From assembly GCA_007922305.1 (NCBI GenBank), contig ML677366.1:8831615-8895614 (forward strand): DNA of 64,000 nucleotides, in the 5' to 3' direction. Source of the DNA: Dermatemys mawii (lineage: Eukaryota > Chordata > Testudines > Dermatemydidae). The position numbers and the translations under genes are program-made. The notes under the pieces are model-generated. The model ran no database searches. It worked only from the letters and a program-made list of their open reading frames with translations, and was not told the origin of the DNA. Positions 10,151 through 22,256 of this stretch are shown here, in pieces. The first letter of the stretch is position 1. The number at the start of each line of letters is the position of its first letter.

Positions 10151-10829
10151 GTTATCAGTTTCCATTGAATTGGCAAGACTCCAACTTGAAGAGATCCAGA
10201 AACAGTCTCTTTCTGGTTTTGCCTGCAACTCAACCTGTAGGAGCTGGTTTGGGCAGTGAAATATGAATTCAAGTTCCCAGCTTGTCCCCGCAAATCACAA
10301 TAAGCGATATTTGAAGTGGTTCAGATTTGTACTCACAGATTTTGCACCACAAAAACTGCATATGTGAATAGCTTTATAAAAGCTTAAAATCAGATTTGAG
10401 TTTGATTTGGTCTGACAGTTGTGTGACATTGGACGATATTTTGTGGTACTAAATCCATTCCTCATTCTTAATTTACAGGTGATTAAGCCCTACTTAGTGC
10501 TTGATCCAAAACCCATTGAAATTCATGAGATACTTCCTGAAAACCTTCCTGGGCTGTGCATCAGTTCTTAGTGAGGAGCTGTTACCACAGAATACCTGGA
10601 TACACTTCTCATTTTGGATTTATTCAGGGTTTTATTAGTAATAATTATTATTGTTGTGTTAAAGGAAGTATCAATAACTTTCAATGAAGGCTGCAAACTA
10701 AATATCCTTTGGGGGTTCTCTAATTAGGCATTGGCCTTCTTCTTAGATGATCTTAATACCTAACTAAATGAACTAAGTAGTTGCCCGTTGTAGGGTCGAA
10801 CTATAGCACTTTATAAATTCATAAGTACA

Positions 10830-10938
10830 GACCCAATTCTCAGGGGGTGCTGAGCAACCATATGGCAATGAGCACACTCAACTCCCATTTAAACTAATAG
10901 AGATGGAGAGTACTCAGTCTCTCACAGGATCAGGCCTT
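10830..10938 (+). mobile_element. Palindromic MITE
   Basis: Starts gacccaattctcaggggg, continues gtgctgagcaacc and ctcaactcccat, then returns through gagtactcagtctctc to aggatcaggcc. The arms are imperfect complements around an eroded centre. Confidence 0.55.
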
Positions 10939-11654
10939 TCGTAAACTGAGACATGCTACAATACTCCACTGCTATACTCTGTCATTAGCAGGTACCGCCC
11001 CCAAGTCACAAAATATCTTAGCTGGTATTTACATTTATTCAAACAATGCAAAGGCAGAATCCACTCTGCCTTTGCATCTCTAATGACTATTAGGAGACTA
11101 TAGGATGAGAACAATCACAAAATCTGAATGGAGATAATAAAGCCAATAGTGCTCAAGTGCTGAAACAAAGAGAATGCCCAGTAGGGCAGTGATCTTCTGA
11201 ATGACACAAGGAGCTCTGCACAAGCCTTTGAATTTCACCTTGACGTTTAAATGAAGAAAGGGAGAGAAAAGCACAGGCCAATTTCATTGATTGGTGTAAC
11301 TCAGAAATCTAACATAAAAGCATTGAGATGATTCAGTATATATACCATCAAAACCCAAATTCCATTGACTTCTATTCCCCTTTCATTAAAAAGCCTTCTA
11401 ATTTTTTCCTAAAGATAGATAGATGGATGGATAAAATCAAGTGCAGTCCAGTGTGAAACTCTGTGACTTAGGTTTGCAGGAGGGTGGTCAAGAAAATCCT
11501 TTCTTTTCTGGATACAGTTTTTGTGGATTTGCATTCCCTGAGTTTGACTTTGAGGATCTAGGTTCTAATGCACCCCAATATTCAGAGTATACTCAGTGAA
11601 AGATTTACCTCATTTGGATTAGAAAAGTTCACATACACAATCCTTCCCCCTGAA

Positions 11655-11702
11655 ACAAACAAACAAAAAACAAAACAAAAGAAACAAATAAACACCCAAC
11701 AA
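11655..11702. repeat. CAAA-rich simple repeat
   Basis: Successive caaa/caaaa/gaaa words with little interruption. Confidence 0.7.
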
Positions 11703-12420
11703 AAATGGCATCAGAAGGAGCGGCCCGGGCAGGTCTGATCAAAGTTCATTGTAGTGAGTCGTATTGACTTCAACAGGCAATGGACCAGGCCCCATTGTGT
11801 TGTGCCGCAATATTGCAAATTTCAGAGCTATTGACACAGGAGCTATGTGCCTGGGAACTGAATTTTGCTGTAGAAATGTTTTATGTGAGTTTTCTAACTG
11901 CCTAACTTGCTGCGAGACTTAGAAAGGAAAATGAATGTGTTGTGACTTCTGGACTATGTAGGAAGCATAGATGTGCATTTACACACACACACACTACTGT
12001 GAGGAGTTGAGAGCTCTCAATTCCCTTTGGTTTCAATGGAAATTACAGTCATGTCTATTTCTAGTAATTAATGAGATCTGAGGATGCTTGGTACCTCACA
12101 GCACTGGGCTGTCTAAAAAATGAGGTGGAGATTCAAATATAAGCTTACTACCTTGTTTCAAAGCACAAGTTTTAGCTGAGAGACACTGCTTTTCATTAAC
12201 TTAATCAAAGTGTTGACTGTGAAATCAAAAGCAAATATCTTTATTCTACTTTTTGATCGATACACTTCTTCAGTAACATTAATGCCAATATAAAGTTTAA
12301 TTGTATCTATTAATAAAATTTTGATTGATACTATAAGTAGCCAAAGTCTTACTATGGATATAATCAATTCTGCACAGATCCTGTGCCTTATTGACTGTTT
12401 GAGTGACTGCGGATGGTACC

Positions 12421-12451
12421 TTTTATTATTATTATTGTTGTTATTATTATT
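12421..12451. repeat. (TTA)n microsatellite with TTG interruptions
   Basis: About ten trinucleotide units, interrupted by ttgttg. Confidence 0.8.
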
Positions 12452-14290
12452 GTCCTGATGCCCCCTTGCAGGTCCAAGGCCCATGGGTATTAAGCCATTT
12501 AATTTGGACTTCCTCTGACTTTCCTAACATATAGTACCAAAGTAGGAGGATGCTGTTAGTGTACAGGTCCCTTGGGTAGTTAGTTATGAAACTTGAATTA
12601 CTGCACTTAAGCAAGATTGTCAGAATGGTTGGTCTCCTAGACACTATGGCTCCAGCTCCATCTACAAAACTTTAAGTGCCACTTGCTAAAAGTATGGAAA
12701 AAACCATATCCTGTCTTTGTGTACACAGAGCATCACTATTAGTGGTGTTTTGTAAGATTGTAAGTAAGATGGGCAAACCAAATTATGGGTGTTCATCAGC
12801 TGAAAGCCTGATTTTCTACACTTGAGACACAAAACAAGGTTAATTTTGGAATTGACAAATGGCTTTATAACATTTGTTATAAACCCTGCTCATCTCTTCA
12901 GCTGATCTGACAAACATTTTTTGTAAGTTTGCAATGTTTTGGATAAATTGTTGACACCCAACAAGCCAGTTTCCACCTTGATGGTTTCATTAGGCTGGAG
13001 ACATCTGGGCCAGATCCCAAAGTACACCAAAAGCAGCACTCATTATACCCGGGAAGGGAGGGCAAAGGTGGCTTTCCACCACCTTTCTGCCCCCCTAACT
13101 GACCATAGGGGCTTGCTCTTGTCCTCTGGGATACGCTCACTTGTGCTGACAGATAACAGCTCCCAAGGATCTGTTCCACCATTCAGGATTACCAACTCCA
13201 GCCCACCCATAACCCCTTCTGCTGGAAAGGGCCAGGCCCAGCTGGCCTCATTAAAAAAAGTACCTAAATAAGTTACTTTCGTGCTACCTAAATTCTGTCC
13301 TACTATCTCCATAGCATTTTAGTGGGACTAAGGTCTTCTGCTGGTCCTCCGCCCAGAGGTGAATTTCACTCTCAAATAGGACTCATGTTGGTAACACTGT
13401 CAACATTTCAGGATAAGTTGTTTAACTGGATAAAAAACGAGAAGACAAAAAGCCGAGCTCCTTCAGCTGGAATATTTCAAACAGGCTCAGACAGAGAATG
13501 AGACAGATTTTGGGCAGTGACAGCCATCTGAATGTATCCAGGTTCTCCTATCTGAAGCTCAGCCCAATTTATCCCAGCCTCCTTGGTGAAGAAATCCAAT
13601 CACAGTAGGCTTACTCGTACAATTCTAACTCTTGTTATCTCCAACTAAAATTGCAAAAGGAATTAACAACAACAACAATTATTGTTACCACAAGTGTTAA
13701 GTATAGAGCACTCATCACCATGCCCTCTGGTCCCGTAAACTGAGACATGAATTGACTTAATGAGAGAGATTATACAACTCTCCCACTACTGGCTGCCAGG
13801 AAAACAAGCTCAGTCAGTGTCCGGAGTCATACTTAAGTGTACTTACATAGGGAATCAATTTCAAAGGCACAGGACCACTAATAAGAATGTCCTGCTTCCA
13901 ATATATACAAAGCTCTATCTTAGGACAATGATCCTCAGCATTCCACGTTAATATGGGTTACATAGTAGGATGGAGATAGAGCTAAGGGTCTTATGAGAAG
14001 TTTAAAAGAATCATTAACAATCACAAGCATTCAATACCATCATCTAAACTTTATCAACCTACAGTATCAAGTTGGTTCTTAGAATGGCATCCATCACTTT
14101 AGGATCTGAGAGCCTGACTGCTTTCCTAAACCTCATGGTATATTTTCCACTACCTGATCTGGCAAATGAGCCTTTGTAAAACAGGTCCTGTGCATGAAGA
14201 ACTCTATAGAGCATTGAGTCTGTTGGGTGGTGATCACCTTAATGAGACATAGTAAGAAGAAGACAATCCTAAGGAATCTCAGGAGAGTTA

Positions 14291-14359
14291 TGGCCAGATC
14301 CTAAACTGGTGCAAATCGGCATAGCTCCCCAGTTTACACTAGCTGAGGCTCTGACCCAA
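14291..14359 (+). mobile_element. Palindromic MITE, short form
   Basis: tggccagatcctaaactgg at the left is mirrored by ccagtttacactagctg and ctctgaccc at the right, with aaatcggcatagctcc in the middle. Central sequence is lost, leaving near-adjacent arms. Confidence 0.55.
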
Positions 14360-14745
14360 AAAATTTTTTCCTGCCACTTTTGCAGAAGAAAGGACATTAT
14401 ATTTCATTATGTAATTAGACTTTCCTAAAAATAGCTGGATTCTTTCCTGATTAAGCAGACAGAAGGATATAAACCAGCTTTATTCGTTACTAGATTTTAG
14501 TCAATTTTCTCTTGTCATATTCCTACCAAATAATTCTGTATATATCGAAGATGTCCATCAAAAAGATGCTTGTCCCCTCAAATGCACTAAGTCAAGCACA
14601 AATACTCAGCTCCATGTAAATAATCCCTTCCCCACACATTTGTCTGAATAGCTATCAGCTGCCAATTATCAGTGAAAAAAACATTTACAAAGTGAATTAA
14701 AACTGATTAAAACTTTAACAAAAAGTTTTTTAATCAAAAATGGGT

Positions 14746-14798
14746 TTTGTCTACAATATAGACTAACACGGCTACCTCTCTGATACTTTGTCTACAAT
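14746..14798 (+). mobile_element. 29-bp retroelement fragment with perfect 12-bp target duplication
   Basis: The insert, 14758-14786, contains agactaacacggctacc plus tctctgatac, the terminal signature of the same turtle retroelement family as 5273-5347. It is bracketed by tttgtctacaat at 14746-14757 and 14787-14798. A 29-bp insertion with intact duplications is exceptionally short. The two fragments here come from different, non-overlapping parts of the family. Confidence 0.75.
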
Positions 14799-14799
14799 G

Positions 14800-16802
14800 G
14801 AATTTTTCACAGAAAAAAATGGTGTTCTCTTAAAATACGCAGGCTTTCATTGAAAAATGGAAAGCCCTAAATGTGAAAAAGTTCATGTTAAGTCTAAAAA
14901 TATTTCAGGTGGTTGCTTGCTTGTTTGTTTCTGACAAAAATTCATATTTTTTTTGTGGAAAAGAAATTTGTTTCTTGACCAGCTTTTTGAATAATCAGAG
15001 CCAGAATGAATCACAAGCTGAATTTAACAAACAAGTTCACAAATACATTTCCTCTCTCTCTCTTTATGAGTGCTAAGTAGTATCTGTTACACTAGCAACC
15101 ACTGTAATTAAACACTGAAATATAAACATCCATTTCTTCGCGTGAGCCTCCAATCTCTCTTTTCGAACATTTTCTTCCAAAGGAAATCTCACACAGCTGT
15201 TGCGAAAACCCTGCATGAATCTACAAAATGTATATTGTATAGTCCAGGGTGAGAAAACGGCCTAAAACACCAACAAGCTATATCTGACCACGAATTGAAG
15301 CCATTGTTTAGGAATATTATTCATGTGTGGTCTAACAACTCATCTGAAATTAGTGATTGCTGTAAATGAAAACGCAGAATTGCTTGCCCTTTCCCCCACC
15401 ACCCCAAAAAGGGAAAAGAGAGGGGAAAGTAGACTGGGCTAAAAACAAACATTTAGCATTAATGATAGCAAATACAAAGGCAAAGGCATGTAATATTCTG
15501 TGTTTGTGCACTTTTATGCATGCAACCAATTTGACTCCAATGTGTAATACTAATTCTAAAAGAGACACTTCTTTCTACAAAGATGCAGAAGTTTTCGCAG
15601 TTCATGAGATAATCAGAAAATGTATCTCCCATTGCTATTTTCTACACAGGAGGTTTAAATAGAACAAGACATTTGTTGCTTTACTGCCGATCTTACACCT
15701 TATTTACACTGCATTTTTATGTTCCAATGTGTCTTATTTTTTTGTTGGCATCCCCCACCATGCAGTTTACAGGGTGATGAAGAAATAGCCTTGCAGGCAC
15801 TGAAAAAGAGATACAACATGTTAAGACATAATTCCCTGGAGGGCATTCGAGGCTGAATTTGCTGTCACAATGAGTCCAAGCATCCATAACTATCCATGGT
15901 TTATGTGGATTTGAAACATAAAATTAGATTCATTTTAATCTTCTGAAACAGCAGTCTTCCCACGAAGGCTGAGAAACAACAGAAGATGAATACAATAAGG
16001 GAGAGGACAGAATGAAGACAGGAACTGAATAAAATGAGATGCTGGACTTTTCTAGTAAAAGAATTGAAGTTCCCTGATGGATAATCACATATCACGAAAA
16101 CTCTGCTGAAAGGGATTGAGTTACTGCCAGATTCCCTGTTTATAGACAAGCGATCTCTACTGAGGCTACAAGGTGGGCCTACTCTTTAAGAGGATTGGAA
16201 AGTTAGTGCTACAATAGAATTGACTATGCTGAGGAAAGTTCATGACACTGCACATTTGATAAGTAAGTTCTGATTTATGACTCTGCCCTCCACTCACCTA
16301 GGCAGGGACAGACAGCACCAACTGAACAATGTGAAAGTTCAAAATAATAAATCTCAAGTTTCCGTGGCTAGTCCGAGAGGAGTGCTTAAGGAATATCCTG
16401 CCCCAGTTTTCTAGGATCAGGCTTTGCAGCTGGAGGAACGTCAGCCTTTTTACAAATTTTCTTCAGGGATTTCCGAATCTCTCCCTTCCACCCCAGCAGT
16501 CTGCCAGGTTTGTCATGCTGCTCTGCCTCCCTCAGTGTACTCAACAATTTCAGTGGGAAAATATTTTATAGTCGGAACCACTTTAATTTATTTTCTTATT
16601 AACACTTAGAACATTTGAATATGTAAAAAAGTGTATTTCCCTGTCTACAGCTGGCAGGCACCCCGAACCTGACACAAAGCAAGGGAGAAAATAAAAGAAC
16701 AGATCCTCCCTCCAATACTAATACTAATATTCTGAGATAGGATGCTTTCCTCTGAAAACAATGTTAATTTTATTCTTCCCAAGACTAGATTCTACTTTCA
16801 TT
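14800..16802. other. Unique AT-rich DNA
   Basis: No recognised gene. The beginning contains worn A-run/T-run repeat DNA. Short CT runs occur near 15051-15064. Confidence 0.45.
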
Positions 16803-16880
16803 TGCACCTGTGTCATACCAGTGCAGCTTCTCTGACTTCACTGGAGTCACTCCAGATTTACAACAAAGGTGACAAAAGAA
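16803..16880 (+). mobile_element. Palindromic MITE fragment
   Basis: gtgtcataccagtgcagc, tctgacttcactggagtc and actccagatttac correspond to the centre and right arm of the common palindromic MITE. Confidence 0.45.
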
Positions 16881-17356
16881 TCTCATGTCTATCACGTCAA
16901 ATTAAGTGAAACTAATGCCATGAAGTTTTAAAAACAGTTTCACAGCCACTTGTTTTTTGTTTTCAATCATCTTCCTGCCCTCCCATCCCAAATACAAACA
17001 CAAAATATTCTGTACACTAACAAAGTAATACATTGCCAGGTTATACTTTCTGATGCTCCAGTGTCCCAACAATTTGAGAGAAAAAAAATAATAGGTTAGA
17101 ATTATAAAACTAGGTAACTTCCAATAAGAAATAATAAAAACTGCCATTGATAGCACATTAATTTCAATTCATATTACTAATGGCAATACAGTCCGAAAAC
17201 CTATGTACCTGTCATTCCGATCTGACATCACGAAAGCTTGCTTCTGCCAAATGGAGTACCGTGCAGCATCTAATTTACTTTCCTGTAAACAATGCTGCTT
17301 AAGTTATTTTCCAATGGTTTCTAAATAAATCAAGTAATTAAAATGAAGCCAGTCTT

Positions 17357-17460
17357 GGATCCCAGTCCAACAAAGAACATACCTAACTTTCAACTCAGTG
17401 GGACTACGCATGTGCTGAAAGTTAAGCACATGCTTGAGTGCTTTGCTGGACTGTGGTCCT
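17357..17460 (+). mobile_element. Palindromic MITE (gcacatgctt type)
   Basis: Left arm tcccagtccaacaaag pairs with right arm ctttgctggactgtgg. Between them lie tcaactcagtgggacta and aaagttaagcacatgctt. I recognise this as the reptile repeat with consensus words ttaagcacgtgctt and ctttgctggatc. Confidence 0.65.
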
Positions 17461-17583
17461 TGGCCCTGATTAAGATCTCATTTAAATCACCATACATCAG
17501 GTGCTGCTCCATAGCTGAGGTGGCACTGCTGTGAAGGAGATCAGAATCAGGCCCTTAACATATTATCCTATTTTAGCTATGGG

Positions 17584-17650
17584 CTAAATCTGGGTCCAGT
17601 GGAAGTGAAGGGCAAAACGCCTATTGATTTCACTGGGACCAAGGTTTGAC
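17584..17650 (+). mobile_element. Worn palindromic MITE
   Basis: aaatctgggtccagtgg and tattgatttcactggg flank an eroded middle. Confidence 0.4.
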
Positions 17651-18479
17651 TCTAAGTATTTTGCCAAAGAGCTCAGAAAATGGTGTCATACAGTAATCTA
17701 ATTACAAAGCTTTTCATAGACACTCCATTTACCCTTCTCTACTGTCCCAGCCATTTTTCAGAATTAATAGCACAAATTCTTTACTTGTCAGAAGTACAAT
17801 CTCCCTGCCTAAGAAAGACATTTTTCTTTTTGAATTCAGCTTTGCTAGTGGCATTCGTTTTTAATGGACCATTCATGTTCACCTTCTATGACTCCCAGTG
17901 CAGACCAGATCCTTTCCCTTGGGAAAAGCCCATGTAAACCAGCTTAACCCGCCTCTCCCTGCAGCAGGACTGCAATGGCTCTCCTCCTTTTCCCGCCAAA
18001 TGCGACAATCAGATGGAAAGGGCCAGAGCTGAGTCAGGCCATACTGGAATATATTCATTTTAATGTACAATTCCTTTCTTAATTGCTGTCCTAAGTCTAA
18101 AAGCTAAGCTGAAGATCGGCAGGAGCACAGAGCAATAGCTAACACACTCGCTCAAAAACAAAAAGAAAAAACCCTCCACTCACCAACTAAATTAGCAATA
18201 ATCAGATCGAACGAGTATACATATTCCACAACCAAACACACCAAGGCACAGCTACCAGTGGATATAGTTTCTATTCGCTGTTTCTCCTGGCTATTTCACT
18301 TGATATTCTGCATAGCCAAGTTTTCCAGCATCAGACCCACAACTTTAATGAAACACAGAGCTCCATTATCACTGCTGCTATATTGAGATCCCCAAGGAAG
18401 AGAGGACAACACTGAATTGTGTTTATGCTAACCAACGTTGTATACAGAACCAAAGATGACTGAGTATGTGCATGTAGCA

Positions 18480-18780
18480 AGACATCTTTATGCACAACGT
18501 GCTATATTTTTTTTCCTTCAACTCTCTCATATTGGAGAGAATAAAGTCTGTTAAAAATCTTTTCCTCCGGGATTTCAACATAGCTGTAGTGATAATAGAG
18601 AACGAGGTTTCATTAATATTTGATGAGAGCCAAGCACAAGGGCCCCTGGTCTTCGCTGAAGCGACAATAAAAATAATAATAATTAGAGCTGATAAAAATG
18701 GGGAAAAAATAACAAAATGTAAATTGTTAGGAAAACTCCAAAAAATTGACTAGCTATAACAATAAATATTAATAATGGTG
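18480..18780. promoter_or_regulatory. AT-rich, homeodomain-motif-dense block
   Basis: Free of recognised repeats and rich in ATTA/TAAT words (gtttcattaatatttgatg, aataataataattag). This could be a conserved element, but base composition alone may explain it. Confidence 0.15.
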
Positions 18781-18990
18781 ATGATAAACTTGCAGATGCT
18801 TCAATAAGAATAGCCACACCTGTGTACGCATTTTTTCTGCTTATTTGTTCTTGCATATTTAGGTGATAAATGTGGAGTTAAGTTGACAGAACTCATAGAG
18901 TTCTTGATTCTCCAAATCACAGGGAAGACTCCTAGTAAAGTGAAGGATTTGGGAGTAGAATGCCATCCTCTGGTTCTTTGCTAAACACAT

Positions 18991-19041
18991 GGGATGAAAT
19001 TCTCACTTTACAGAAGTCAATGAGGCCTGGATTTAACCCAT
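18991..19041 (+). mobile_element. Palindromic MITE fragment (gggatgaaat type)
   Basis: gggatgaaattctcac, agaagtcaatgagg and cctggatttaaccc match the family that ends in ggatttcaccc. Confidence 0.45.
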
Positions 19042-19659
19042 TGTCTGCTGTCACAACACCCACCACAGTTGTCCAGTTGTGTTCCTCTGAGAGCTGATAA
19101 CATTTCAAATTCAAAAAATTTTCAGTGAAAAAGGGGGTACATTTTTCACAAAACTTTTTACAACATATTCTTCTATTTTTCCACTAGCTCTAGTCTCTGT
19201 TGTTGTCTAGTATCAGTACCGCTTTTGCAAATAAAGTTAAAAAAATGACAGGAAACTCTCCTAGCTTGAGGTTTCATTACAAACTTGAACCTGAGACTAG
19301 ATTTCTTGAAAGACTGGTTAAATTGTGAACTTTTGGAATCTGGGGCAGTTTACAATTTCACATCCAAACAACATGCAATTTGTGGTTTCATAAGATTTTG
19401 ATGCAAAACTTAATGGTTTTAACTGAGTTTTGCTTTGAGTTTTTGGGTTCATCTCCACAGAATGACACTGAGGAGTTTCACACAGCACTAGCAAGATACT
19501 TTGTAGCCAGTGCAACTGCTTCATTTCCCCCCACAAAGATATATATACAGACATAGCTACAGTGGGTGACCTGGAAAAAGAAACATTTAAACTTAGCCTT
19601 GATATACACATCTCACTTTAAGGTTGTAAAGTAAGTAAAGGAAAATACTACAATTTACC

Positions 19660-19757
19660 AGAATCATAGAATCATAGAATACCAGGGTTGGACAAGACCT
19701 CAGGAGGTCATCTAGTCCAACCCCCTGCTCATGCAGGACCAATGCCCAACTAAATCA
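19660..19757 (-). mobile_element. CR1 LINE 3' end, minus strand
   Basis: At its low-coordinate edge it carries agaatcatagaatcatag, the complement of the CR1 tail (ATTCTATGATTCT). The words ccagggttggacaagacc, tcatctagtccaacccc and gctcatgcagg follow, which are the standard CR1 3' UTR. It is 5'-truncated to about 100 bp, as is usual for CR1, and non-coding. Confidence 0.9.
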
Positions 19758-19759
19758 AG

Positions 19760-20790
19760 GTCAATACCACAGTAAAGTAGAATTTTCTTTTTAAAGGTTA
19801 ACTTCTAAGGGGGTTAAAATATTCCTCTCCAAGTTAAAAATAGACACATACTAGAAGTTTGTCTTTCAAAATCAAATACAAGAGTCACATTTAGTCAGCC
19901 ATAAATGAAGAGGGTATGAATAGATATAATTTTTCCAAAGGCAGGTGTTCTAAACTGCCATTAAAAAAAGTGTACATCATCAATTAGTTAATGAACCATA
20001 ATTGTGTAAATTTCACTTATTTACTAGTTCTGTTTTATTTAATGTGGCACATAAATATTACAATGATGGGCATACTGTAAGAAAAACATAGCTAGAGGGA
20101 CTGACAGAATTGCATGCCATATATTCTTCTTTTCACTGTTCTCCACTACTATATTAACAATCCTTATAGTACTTAAATGAAGGTAAGAAAGCATCACCAT
20201 AACCTTTGGAAAATAATTTTCATGAAAATTGTTAATCGCTAATATCTCAGGTACATGGTAAATTATCATAATCTAGCACACATTGAGGGAAACTACTGCA
20301 CACAGAGATGACCAGTTAACACTTAATTTTTGCATTCCACATTTATGCAATTAATTAGAGAACACTTAACATTCTCTCTAACTTTGAGCTCTGCATGATC
20401 ATGTTTGATCATGAGGGAATTTGAAATCATTTATGGAGCCAAGATTTAAATACAAGAGGAAATGGAGATGGTGAGTGTTAGAACGAGAAGTATGAATATA
20501 TTACATGGCGGACTAAGCTGTATGCATATGAAGAAGCTAACACAGATAGATATTTATTCAGACTAGGATAAACATATATCACTACACGTCAGGTAACTTT
20601 TGACGGGGTGGGAAATATAGAGAGACCTGCTGCTGTTCTAGTTTACACAGTGGCTGAATTAGTCATCAGCTGTCCTCAGGACTGGGGCAGCACAATAATG
20701 GATTTAAGCCAGTTTTGCCCTTTTTACTTCACCTTTTAGGCCCTGCTCCAAGTACACCATGGATAGAGCCAGGGATCTGGCCCACTGACT
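19760..20790. other. Unique AT-rich DNA
   Basis: No gene or repeat recognised, except that 20680-20790 may hold a worn palindromic MITE. Confidence 0.45.
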
Positions 20791-20802
20791 TTTTTCTTCT
20801 GA

Positions 20803-20872
20803 TTCATTTTCCTGGGTAATTCATTTCCTTATATATATGTGTGTAAGGAAATGAATTACCCAGGAAAATGAA
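20803..20872. repeat. Perfect 29-bp inverted repeat (hairpin)
   Basis: The arms 20803-20831 and 20844-20872 are exact complements, separated by the 12-nt spacer tatatatgtgtg. Imperfect pairing continues outward (cttctg against cagaag). No transposon termini are recognisable. It lies 19 bp before a TAGA microsatellite and 66 bp before an assembly gap. Confidence 0.85.
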
Positions 20873-20890
20873 ACAGAAGGAAAGTGTATT

Positions 20891-20937
<47 letters not shown>
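20891..20937. repeat. (TAGA)n microsatellite, truncated by gap
   Basis: About eleven perfect tetranucleotide units run directly into the N block, so the true length is unknown. Confidence 0.9.
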
Positions 20938-20947
20938 NNNNNNNNNN
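20938..20947. other. Assembly gap (10 N)
   Basis: Ten ambiguous bases separate the TAGA repeat from the CR1. The round number suggests a placeholder and not a measured size. Confidence 0.98.
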
Positions 20948-21277
20948 GTATTTAAAACAAATAAAAGGAAGTTCTTCTTCACACAGCACACAGTCAACCT
21001 GTGGAACTCCTTGCCTGAAGAAGTTGTGAAGGTTAGGACTATAACAGGGTTTAAAAGACAACTGGATAAATTCATGGAGGTTAAGTCCATTAATGGCTAT
21101 TAGCCAGGATGGTGTCCCTAGCCTCTGTTTGTCAGAGGATGACAGGAGAGAAATCACTTGATCATCACCTGTTCGGTTCACTCTCTCCGGGGCACTTGAC
21201 ATTGGCCACTGTTGATAGACAGGATACTGGGCTGGATGGACCTTTGGTCTCAGTACGGCCTTTCTTATGCTCTTATA
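20948..21277 (+). mobile_element. CR1-family LINE 3' UTR, plus strand
   Basis: Recognised words in order: aaaaggaagttcttcttcac, caacctgtggaactccttgc, ctggataaattcatggagg, gattagccaggatgg-type text, and gatactgggctggatgg followed by acctttggtctcagtacgg. It ends in tttcttatgctcttat, the 3' terminal repeat of this CR1 group. About 330 bp is retained. The 5' side abuts the gap, so its real 5' break is hidden. Confidence 0.9.
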
Positions 21278-21279
21278 TT

Positions 21280-22190
21280 AACCATCTGAACTTCTGAGAG
21301 GCTGGTAGCACTAACACAGTCCAGCCAATAGAAGGGGGTTTGGGGAGGTTTGGCCTGTCTCTCTGCTTTGAAACCATTTGGAGAAATACTGTATTCATAA
21401 GCATCCTGACAGTTATAATTAAATGGTTAAGAAATTACACCCCTGCAGCAGGTTTGTTAGTCAGGGGGCTTACATCCTGGTCACTTGGTTTCATTAACCT
21501 TCATATTTACACTGGCCTTCATAACATGAATTCCATTTGTATATAACAAAGGGTCAAATCTTAAATTCATTAATTCCCTCCCTCCTGAGGCCCAAAGGAA
21601 TTTTGACAGTGTAAGGCTTTCAGGTCAGGATTTGCTCCCAAGTTAGAGGAAGGAGACTGTAAAGAATCTCTGCTACCTTCTTTTTGCAGAGGTCACTAAA
21701 GAGTGTTTGTTAATGTACAGTAGCCATAATCCCAGAACCCATCAGAAAGGGAACCTATTTTTTTCACTGTTGAATTTGAGGATCCCTGACTGCAGTGGGC
21801 AAAATATTACAAAATCACGTCATTAGCTTATGTGCAGGATGACACCCTATATTTCAGGATAGACTCAGTGGAGATACTGCATTGCAAAACTGAGTCAGGA
21901 TCTCTGGAGGCCTTTGCCACCTGCCAATCCAAGCTCCAATGGATGGAGTGACAGCACCCTATGAATTTTAAATAGGCACCAGACCACATTACCTCCCAAT
22001 CATACAGTCTAGCTGAGCCATCCTGCAGTTATACCCAAAACCTAGCCGCGCACACAGGAGGCTGAGGTGATGCTGGGTTACAGTAGAAAGAACCCCATTA
22101 CTATGAAAGTTCACTGAACACTGAGTGTTTAGAGCATCATTTATGGCAGTGGCTAAGCTTAAAGTTTGGTTTTGAAGAGACTAATGAGCC
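21280..22190. other. Unique DNA
   Basis: No gene recognised. A degenerate MITE may lie at 21552-21645 (gggtcaaatcttaaatt ... gtcaggatttgctccc). Confidence 0.4.
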
Positions 22191-22256
22191 CGATTTTCAT
22201 CAGTGCTGAGCACTGACAGCTCCAAATGACCTGAAATGGATGCCTGTGTTTCTAAC
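22191..22256 (+). mobile_element. Palindromic MITE fragment (gtgctgagcac type)
   Basis: cgattttcatcagtgctgag, cactgacagctccaaatg and tgaaatggatgcctgtg match the family around agtgctgagcacc. Confidence 0.45.

Larger units (their letters stand above)
10940..14290. other. Mostly unique DNA with small simple repeats
   Basis: Contains a GATA/GATG run (11412-11432), a CAAA-rich tract (about 11655-11702), an (AC)n run (about 11978-11992) and a TTA/TTG run (12421-12451). A worn MITE is likely at about 12000-12120 (gagagctctcaattccc ... acctcacagcactggg). The stretch 12940-13300 is GC-richer, with open frames on both strands, but shows no family or splice structure that I recognise. Confidence 0.45.

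Noticed and set aside
10942..13751. 15-bp word gtaaactgagacatg occurring twice (near 10942 and 13736)
   Set aside because: About two 15-bp matches are expected by chance within 64 kb, and the flanks do not extend the similarity.
20664..20690. RE1/REST-like sequence (cagctgtcctcaggactgg)
   Set aside because: Only the gctgtcc half matches. The second half has wrong spacing and mismatches at key positions.
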